Positions 46,501-52,592 of a stretch of DNA of 64,000 nucleotides are shown here, one piece after another. Each line of letters begins with the position of its first letter. Positions within the stretch are counted from its first letter, which is position 1. This DNA comes from Thalassolituus maritimus (lineage in GTDB: Bacteria > Pseudomonadota > Gammaproteobacteria > Pseudomonadales > Oceanobacteraceae), in NCBI RefSeq assembly GCF_900156675.1, contig NZ_FTOH01000002.1, positions 434,001 to 498,000 of the forward strand, given 5' to 3'. The notes below the pieces were generated by a model. The model had not been told where the DNA came from. It searched no databases and was given only the letters and a program-made list of their open reading frames with translations. The position numbers and the translations under genes are program-made.

Positions 46501-49500
46501 GCGATTTCTCTGACGATCGGCAGTACTTCACGCAATGCAGCCTATGTGGCGGCGGAGAGTTCGGGCAGCACTGCTGTATTCGTATACACAGTCCAGACGG
46601 GCGATAACGATTCTGATGGTATTGCCATCGGATCGCTGAATCTGAACGGTGCAAGTATCAGAGACGGCGCCAGCAACCCGGCGAATCTCAGTTTCATGGC
46701 GCCAGACACCTCTGCAGTCACTGTGGACGCGTTGGCTCCGGAGATCAGCAGTGTGTCTGTTCCGGCAGATGACACTTATGGCGAGGGGGATACACTCACC
46801 TTTACGGTAAACACCAACGAAGACGTGACGGTTTCAGGGACGCCTGAACTGGCGCTGACTGTGGGCTCCACTGCGCTCAATGCGGTTTACTCAGGCGGTG
46901 ACGGCACCTCTGCTCTGACCTTCAGCGCAACCATACCTGTGGGCTTGCTTGATACAGATGGCATTAGTGTGGAAACGCTCAATCTTGCGGGTGGCTCGCT
47001 CGTTGATGCGGCTGGCAACCCTCTGAATCTGACATTGAACGCGGTTGCTCCAACGACGGACGTGCTGGTGGATAGCCTGGCGCCTGTGGTCACTGCTGTT
47101 GCGGTGCCTGCGGACGGCACTTATGTTTCAGGCACGACGCTTGAATTTACTGTGAATACCGACGAACCGATCACGGCAAACACCGCAAGTGGTGTGCCAT
47201 CACTGGAGCTCTCAGTGGGTTCTGTTACGCGCTCGGCAGGTCTGAGCAGCGTCAGTGGAAATGCGATGACCTTCAGCTACACAGTGCAGAATGGCGATTC
47301 TGATACGGACGGTGTCAGCGTCGGGGCACTGGCCCTCAACGGTGGTGCACTGACCGATGCGTCAGGCAATACACTTAACCTGACGTTGAATAATGTTGCT
47401 GATACTTCTGCAGTACTGGTCGATGCTATCGCGCCAGAGGTTCAGTCGGTCTCCGCACCAACGGCAGGAACTTACGTAGCTGATGACACGCTGAACTTTA
47501 CGATGACTGTTTCAGAAGCGGTCAACGTATCAGCCGGAACGCCAGCTCTGACTCTCGATATCGGCGGGGTCACGCGTGAAGCGGCACTGACCGCAGGTAG
47601 CGGCACTGCCAGCCTGACGTTCAGTTACACCCTGGTGATCGGCGATCTGGATACCGATGGTATTTCTGTGGTGGGTCTGAATCTGAAAGGTGCCAATGCG
47701 CTGGATTCTGCAGGTAATGCAATAGTTACCACGCTGAATGGCGTTGCGGACACATCCGCTGTACTGGCCGATGCAGTGGCACCGACGATGACAGCCCTGA
47801 CAGCGACCTCCTCAGGCGTGATCACCGAGGGAGATTCACACACCTTTGTACTGACCTTCAGTGAAAGTGTGAGTCTCAACAGCGCCGGCGGAACCCCGCG
47901 TCTGGTGCTTGATGTCGGTGGCGTCACGCGCTACGCAATGGCGTCAGCGCCTGTCGCAGCCAATATGACCTTTACTTATACCGCTCTGGCCGGCGATCTC
48001 GATGCCGATGGCCTCAGTGTTACGGGCATTGAAGCCAATGGTGGTGTTATCTCCGATGCGGCGGGGACTCTTGCCGATCTGAGCGGCCTGCCAACGGCTG
48101 ACACCTCAGCTATGACAGTCGATGCCATACCGCCTTCAATTACAGCACTTGAAGTGACGGCGCCGAGTTATGCGATGGCGGGCGAAACTATCACCATCAC
48201 CGCGGTTGCCGGCGAAGCAGTAACTGTCTCCGGAGCGCCTTCCATTGCTCTGGACATCGGTGGCTCAACCGTTGCTGCGGTGTACAGCGCTGGTACTGGC
48301 TCTGACCGTATCGCCTTCAGTTACACGGTACAGCCGGGAGATAACGACAGCGACGGTTTTGCTATCGGAGCGATCAGCCTCAACGGCGGAAATATGACTG
48401 ATGCCGCAGGCAACGCGCTGGATCTGACGATCACGAGCGTGCCTGATACGTCAGCTAATCGTGTGGACACCACGGCACCGGTAGTGCAATCGATCAGTCG
48501 CTATAACCCGCTGGCCGAAACCACCGCCAGTGACTCTCTGACCTGGCGGGTACAGCTCAGTGAAGCAGTCTCCGGTGTTGGAGCAGATGACTTCTCACTC
48601 GCCGGTACAACTGCAGCGATTGCTGTTGCACAGATCTCCGACAGCTTGTATCAGGTAACCGCCAGCGGTGGTGATCTTGCAGCACTCGATGGAACGGTTG
48701 GGCTTAACCTCGCTGCAGCGTCGGGGATCACTGATTTAGCGGGCAATGCACTGCCAGCGACTGAGCCTGCGACGGATGAAACCTACACCGTCGATAACAC
48801 GGCTCCTGCGGTGAACATTCAGGCGCCATCGGCGACACTGACATCGAATACCGCCATCACCTACGTGGTTCAGTACACCAATGCTGACAGTATCAGTCTG
48901 AGTGCGGATGACATCGCCCTGACGTCCACGGGAGATGCGGCCGCCGGAACAATTACCGTGACAGGAAGTGGACCAGCGTCGAGAACCGTTACTCTGAGCG
49001 ACTTCAGTGGCGACGGTACTCTTGCTATTGATATCGCCTCCGGTAGCGCCGAGGATAGTGCGGGCAACGCCAGTTCAGCTCCGGCCACGTCTGCCGCCTT
49101 TACGGTCGATACTACAAAGCCAACCGTCAGTATTACTGCACCGACGGCGTCACCTGACCCATTCGATATTACGGTGACCTTCAGCGAGGCAGTGTCTGAT
49201 TTTGTGGCGGGGGACATCACGATAGCAGGCGGTAGCCTGAGTGAGTTTGCCGGTTCTGGCACGACCTATACTGCGAAAGTCACCCCAAATGTAGTCGGTT
49301 CTCCGGTGAACCTGAGTATCGCTGCAGATGTGGCAGAAGACGCTGCGACCAATGGCAACGAAGCCTCCGCGTCTGTCTCTGTCGATACTAATAACGTACC
49401 GACGATTGCGATTAGCGGTGATGAGATTGAAGGCCAGACTCTGGCCGCTCAGCTCTCAGACAGCGATGGCGTCAGTGGAGCCGTTACCTACGACTGGGTG

Positions 49501-51633
49501 TCTGACGGAAACAGTGTTGGCAATGCCGAAACCTACACACTGCAAGCCAGCGATGTGGGGAATCAGTTAAGCGTTAACGCTGTATATACCGATGACGCAG
49601 GCTATGCCGAAAATGTCACATCTGCTCTGACCGGTGTGATTATCAGCATCGAGCAGAACGCCTGGAACAACATCGGCGACAGTGTTGGCTCTCCGTCGAC
49701 GCCAGCGTCGTTTGATGACTACCGTAATGTTGGTCTGAGTGGCCCGACGGATGACGAACTGAACCGCATTATGTCGATTCTGAATCGTGCCGTCAGTCAG
49801 CAGGTAACGATGACCGATATTGATGAACTCAGCGAACTGGAAGCGTTGGTCGATACCATTATGGAAGGTCAGGACGATGACGAAGACGGCCTGCCGAATC
49901 TGGTTGAAGACGATGGCCTTAAGGACACCGACCGTGACGGCATCGATGATCGCGACGATGTCGATGCCGATAATGACGGTATTCGCGATAACCTTGAAAT
50001 CGATGCTCTGGTGGAAATGGATGACGATGATGCCGACGGCATTGTAAATCTCTTCGACTTTGATCGGGACGGCGATGGCTATCCAGAGTCAGGAGACTTC
50101 AGCGATGCCAACCTGGATGGTGTGATCGACGAGCTGGATACTCTGGAAGAGCTGGTGGATTACTTCGCGGCTGATACGACAAGTACACCAGTAGCTCCAG
50201 GTGCGGTTTCCGGAGCGGCCTCGGTTCTCGCAGCCAAAACTGCCGAAGTCGACACCGACGGTGATGGCCTGATCAACTCTCTGGATATCGATTCGGACAA
50301 CGACAGTGTGCCGGATGTCATAGAAGCCGGCCTGAACGACAGCAATGACGATGCCCTGGTCGATGATGGCACTGCCCTTATTGAGGATGCCAATGATCTG
50401 CCGGATACAGACAGCGATGGCCGTGCAGACGTCCTGCAACTACTGAGTAATGGTACAGACCGTGATATCAGCCAGTCTGCCGTTTTCACAGCAACCATGA
50501 TCGCGGCACTGGATCAGGACGGTGATGGTCAGCTCGATAGCACAACGGATGTTGATCTCGATGGCTTAATGGATGTTGTTGATAACGCGATCGGCGCCTT
50601 TGGCTCTGCCAAAGACTTCGATGGCGATGGTATCCCGAATCACCTTGATCCGGATGATGACAACGACAATATCTCAGACATCGAAGAAAACGCTGAGCTT
50701 GCGCAATTCTTCACTGGCGAAGATGCCGACGGTGACGGTATTGATGACGGCTTTGATGCCGAAATCAATGGCGTGACCTATGGTACCGACACCAACAACA
50801 ATGGTGTGCGTGATGATCGTGAACTACCCGACCTCGATGGCGACGGGCTGGTCGATTATCTTGATGACGACGCAGACAACGACGGTATTCACGACAGTAT
50901 CGATGATGATATCTCGTTGCCGGTTGATCCGGGACCAGGTAATGGTCAGGCACCGGGCAACAATGATGCCGACGGTGATGGGGTGGATGACGATGTTGAT
51001 GCTTCAGTGAATTCTGATAACGACGTTGAAGTATCGACTGGTGTCGGCAGTGCTGGTCTGGCCACCTTGTTTGCGCTGGGCTTAGTGCTGGTAGCTGTGC
51101 GTCGTCGCCCAGTACTGGCTGCTACTCTGCCTCTACTGCTGGCTGCTCAGGTTGCCAAAGCAGAGCCGGACAACAGCCATTGGAGTATCGGTACTGCGGT
51201 GGGTCTGAGTAAATACGATACGAACATCGTTGGTCCTGATCTTGACCTGACCGACCGCGAAGGCCTCGGGTTTCAGCTCAACGCCGGTTATCACCTGAAC
51301 AGCGAGTTGAGTGCTGAAGTTGCTTATACCGAACTGGGTGATGCGGGTGTTGGTACTGGCTGGGTCAGTTATCAGAGCCAGGCGGTGTTCGTCGGTTATC
51401 GTCCAGAGGCGATTCAGTACGCTGGCTTCCGTCCTCAGGTAAAGGTGGGAATGAACCGAATGAAATACGAAGGGTACAAAGGCCTCAATATTGATAAAGA
51501 ATCTGCCACGATGCCGGCCTGGAGCCTGGGGGCCGATTACCCTCTTGGGCGAGAGGGGTTCGTGGAGTTAATGTTCACAGCATTCTCGGAAGAGGTGAAC
51601 TTTTACAGTGTTGGCTTCCGTCAGCGCTTTTGA
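43585..51633 (+). CDS. Giant Ig-like repeat surface protein with C-terminal beta-barrel
   Basis: A 2,682-residue protein. A signal-like N-terminus spans residues 1-40. A non-repetitive region with a Cys pair precedes a cadherin/tandem-95-like unit (about residues 275-380) and another Ig-like unit. Nine related repeats of 113-118 residues run from residue 587 to 1629, starting (L/V/I)AP and ending VDA/VDS, each with DxDG and DAAGN motifs. Four diverged Ig-like units follow to about 2030. An acidic thrombospondin-3-like calcium-binding region (about 2096-2475) has many DxDxDG repeats. A CTERM-like segment GLATLFALGLVLVAVRRR (2491-2508), a second signal-like stretch ending AKA-EP (2526/2527) and a barrel of about 150 residues ending in Phe complete it. 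It probably acts in surface adhesion. It follows the TIGR03032 gene closely and overlaps the convergent CLCA_X gene by 13 bp. Confidence 0.85.
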   Translation: MDNNPNKKRPGTSAPLKAIAPVIAMAVPFSAPFSASMANASSRLASVSRNGLNKRAVVSQVEQHHRPEAAGAFSAFGGGANARAVSRTVDQDALAFLASNDLLSVGDERVGYESGDLDDLTGRKDFLSCTKSGAPYYFSTGFPITTSFFCTSIYNANWNPGQDTQPPFFKFRPEHEKLEDMTILPGNSGSQLFEVVDKNQSSVGFSVASSNEAAVRAEDISVARIGTGASDDYRITISNVVGGGGATITVTATDGNGNSRSDTFFIDTGVAPDPLEMTGGDSAVPLSILEDAGLTALSAADFAAATGATGTLSWSASGATKGTASATGSVSAPTTGASPTSVTYTPNANATGSDTFTVTVNDGSATDSRAVNVTITPVNDAPTLIVPSTQRVSGTGGSQRSIPGYATAQPGGGSDEAGQTFTYSAVETLDANNVVSGVSITPAGELHFTPAADAEGYAYYSVTVTDSGGTANGGVDSSAPVTVTLSIDTLAPELTLVTPVTSPTTDHSPEVTYSSNEAGYLSGGGSCGVADAGLKTPGTYTVRLTQTDNTTPLADGTYSDCTLIVEDTKGNASTLALGTFVVTSDLTPPMVTTVDVPAYGTYGLGDTLTFTVNTNEVVNVTGSPAINLEVGHSTVKATYSSGSGTQSLVFNAVIGPGLLDTDGVEVLQLVLDGGTMTDAAGNAMQLALNGRDPMFGILVDSLAPVVSSVSVPAADTYTVGDVLTFTVTASEALTISGGTPSLELVIGSTVRQASMVSASGTDMTFTYTVTAGDLDSDGISVSTVVANGATLQDAAGNDLALGVGAVDSSGVLVDAAGPEVQSVSSPAAASYIEDDVLNFTVSLSEAVTVSGGTPVLSLMIGGVAREAALVSGSGSSDLTFSYTVDTGDLDTDGITVSGINLKGASAVDGSGNSLVTTLNGVADTSGVIVDAVAPTVTTVQAPADGSYSTGDELRVSLTFSEDLLINTAGGTPAISLTIGSTSRNAAYVAAESSGSTAVFVYTVQTGDNDSDGIAIGSLNLNGASIRDGASNPANLSFMAPDTSAVTVDALAPEISSVSVPADDTYGEGDTLTFTVNTNEDVTVSGTPELALTVGSTALNAVYSGGDGTSALTFSATIPVGLLDTDGISVETLNLAGGSLVDAAGNPLNLTLNAVAPTTDVLVDSLAPVVTAVAVPADGTYVSGTTLEFTVNTDEPITANTASGVPSLELSVGSVTRSAGLSSVSGNAMTFSYTVQNGDSDTDGVSVGALALNGGALTDASGNTLNLTLNNVADTSAVLVDAIAPEVQSVSAPTAGTYVADDTLNFTMTVSEAVNVSAGTPALTLDIGGVTREAALTAGSGTASLTFSYTLVIGDLDTDGISVVGLNLKGANALDSAGNAIVTTLNGVADTSAVLADAVAPTMTALTATSSGVITEGDSHTFVLTFSESVSLNSAGGTPRLVLDVGGVTRYAMASAPVAANMTFTYTALAGDLDADGLSVTGIEANGGVISDAAGTLADLSGLPTADTSAMTVDAIPPSITALEVTAPSYAMAGETITITAVAGEAVTVSGAPSIALDIGGSTVAAVYSAGTGSDRIAFSYTVQPGDNDSDGFAIGAISLNGGNMTDAAGNALDLTITSVPDTSANRVDTTAPVVQSISRYNPLAETTASDSLTWRVQLSEAVSGVGADDFSLAGTTAAIAVAQISDSLYQVTASGGDLAALDGTVGLNLAAASGITDLAGNALPATEPATDETYTVDNTAPAVNIQAPSATLTSNTAITYVVQYTNADSISLSADDIALTSTGDAAAGTITVTGSGPASRTVTLSDFSGDGTLAIDIASGSAEDSAGNASSAPATSAAFTVDTTKPTVSITAPTASPDPFDITVTFSEAVSDFVAGDITIAGGSLSEFAGSGTTYTAKVTPNVVGSPVNLSIAADVAEDAATNGNEASASVSVDTNNVPTIAISGDEIEGQTLAAQLSDSDGVSGAVTYDWVSDGNSVGNAETYTLQASDVGNQLSVNAVYTDDAGYAENVTSALTGVIISIEQNAWNNIGDSVGSPSTPASFDDYRNVGLSGPTDDELNRIMSILNRAVSQQVTMTDIDELSELEALVDTIMEGQDDDEDGLPNLVEDDGLKDTDRDGIDDRDDVDADNDGIRDNLEIDALVEMDDDDADGIVNLFDFDRDGDGYPESGDFSDANLDGVIDELDTLEELVDYFAADTTSTPVAPGAVSGAASVLAAKTAEVDTDGDGLINSLDIDSDNDSVPDVIEAGLNDSNDDALVDDGTALIEDANDLPDTDSDGRADVLQLLSNGTDRDISQSAVFTATMIAALDQDGDGQLDSTTDVDLDGLMDVVDNAIGAFGSAKDFDGDGIPNHLDPDDDNDNISDIEENAELAQFFTGEDADGDGIDDGFDAEINGVTYGTDTNNNGVRDDRELPDLDGDGLVDYLDDDADNDGIHDSIDDDISLPVDPGPGNGQAPGNNDADGDGVDDDVDASVNSDNDVEVSTGVGSAGLATLFALGLVLVAVRRRPVLAATLPLLLAAQVAKAEPDNSHWSIGTAVGLSKYDTNIVGPDLDLTDREGLGFQLNAGYHLNSELSAEVAYTELGDAGVGTGWVSYQSQAVFVGYRPEAIQYAGFRPQVKVGMNRMKYEGYKGLNIDKESATMPAWSLGADYPLGREGFVELMFTAFSEEVNFYSVGFRQRF
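45343..48471 (+). repeat. Nine tandem Ig-like coding repeats in a duplicated four-unit block
   Basis: Unit starts are 45343, 45688, 46030, 46378, 46732, 47077, 47428, 47776 and 48127. Units 1 and 5 share NTNE and LLDTDG; 2 and 6 share LAPVV; 3 and 7 share EVQSVS, REAAL and NLKGA; 4 and 8 share VAPT, LTFSE and AGGTP. The super-period is 1,389 then 1,395 bp. Confidence 0.85.
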
Positions 51634-52409
51634 TCTGAACGCGGAGAAAGCGCCTGCCCAAGGGCGGAGAAATAACAAGCGAAGGCCTGGTTGATTCTCT
51701 GCCGCTGGGGGCCGGAGGGGTATAAGCCCAACTCCGCCTCACGTGACTTTATTGTGCCTTTGACCAGAAAGTTATTCTTGATGGGCGCGTCCTGAACGAA
51801 GGCTTCAAACGCTCTGGCAGTCATCTCCTCTGGGCGGGAGTAGTAAAGAATGCCTGATGAGCGGTCGGCTTTTGCAGAGGCGCTGAAAAGATCGCTGGGG
51901 GCGTCGCCGGTAGGGTCGAGGATGACCGCCCGGAAGCAAGCGAATAACAGGTCGTTGAGAGGGTGAGCTACTGGTGTGGCTTTCTGGTTGAGCCATTCTG
52001 GTGATGCGAAACTGTTCGTCGGCAGGTCTGAGAAGGCCTGTTGTGCAATGTAATGGTCGAAGGCGTGAAACCATTCGTGGGCGATACTGCCCGGCCCGGC
52101 ATTTTTGGCCAGAGCAAAAGCACGTTCCTGAGGGCTGTAGTGTGCTGCAACGCCGGGGCGACCTCCGGTGCCGAAATGCAGCGCAATGGAGCCCCTCAGA
52201 GAAATGACAGGCTCGGGAACTCTTAGGATATGCATCAGGTCACAGAGTGCATCGTAAAAATGCACCGCGGCTTGCCCCTGTTCTTCAGCAGTGACCCATC
52301 GACCCGTTTTTACCGCATAGAAGCCGAACCTCTCGCGTACCTCGCGAAACGAAATGTACTCGTCTAAGGAGCGATGTAGCGGGCCGTTACGGGTGATCGG
52401 GTACTTCAT
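51621..52409 (-). CDS. CLCA_X-type protein with HExxH motif
   Basis: A 262-residue protein without a signal peptide. It contains RFGFYAVKTGRWVTAEEQ, FYDALCDLMHIL, ISLRGSIALHFGTGG, then AKNAGPGSIAHEWFHAFDHY with HEWFH at 111-115, a zincin-like metal motif, and the adjacent D118. I recognise this as the CLCA_X family, whose function is unknown. Despite the motif, peptidase activity is unproven. It converges on the giant gene with a 13-bp overlap of the coding ends. Confidence 0.75.
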   Translation of the reverse strand: MKYPITRNGPLHRSLDEYISFREVRERFGFYAVKTGRWVTAEEQGQAAVHFYDALCDLMHILRVPEPVISLRGSIALHFGTGGRPGVAAHYSPQERAFALAKNAGPGSIAHEWFHAFDHYIAQQAFSDLPTNSFASPEWLNQKATPVAHPLNDLLFACFRAVILDPTGDAPSDLFSASAKADRSSGILYYSRPEEMTARAFEAFVQDAPIKNNFLVKGTIKSREAELGLYPSGPQRQRINQAFACYFSALGQALSPRSDQKR

Positions 52410-52440
52410 GGTAGTGCCAGGTTAGGTTGATCGGAATTTG

Positions 52441-52453
52441 GTATAAGTTATAC
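52441..52453. promoter_or_regulatory. Perfect palindrome GTATAAGTTATAC between divergent genes
   Basis: Six-base arms around a central G, 31 bp upstream of the CLCA_X start and about 30 bp upstream of the -35 of the GGDEF-EAL gene. It is a possible operator for either gene. Confidence 0.4.
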
Positions 52454-52482
52454 GATAGTTGTACGGAGTTTAATGGCCTCTC

Positions 52483-52510
52483 TGGACATGTTGTCAGGGG
52501 CGTCTATAGT
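52483..52510 (+). promoter_or_regulatory. Probable sigma-70 promoter of the GGDEF-EAL gene
   Basis: TGGACA (52483-52488) and TATAGT (52505-52510) are separated by 16 bp. The predicted transcript would begin near 52517, giving a structured 5' leader of about 75 nt. Confidence 0.55.
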
Positions 52511-52516
52511 TCATGG

Positions 52517-52592
52517 GCCGGGTGCGAGCAACCCAGAAGGAATTTGATCCCCACCGAGTGAAAGGTGGCCAGCAGGGATAGTGCTATAAGGG
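52517..52592 (+). promoter_or_regulatory. Structured 5' leader of the GGDEF-EAL gene
   Basis: Two stems can form: GGGT/ACCC at 52520-52534, and a bulged hairpin of ATCC/GGAT (52547-52550, 52576-52579) stacked on CCACC/GGTGG (52551-52555, 52564-52568). AAGGG (52588-52592), the ribosome site, follows directly. It does not match the c-di-GMP-I (GEMM) consensus that I know. It may be a regulatory RNA or simple local structure. Confidence 0.35.

Noticed and set aside
45343-48471. CRISPR-like or satellite repeats
   Set aside because: The periodicity is about 345 bp, stays in frame and encodes Ig-like domains; the DNA copies have diverged.
52517-52592. Cyclic di-GMP-I (GEMM) riboswitch
   Set aside because: The conserved GEMM core and tetraloop-receptor sequences are not present in the leader.
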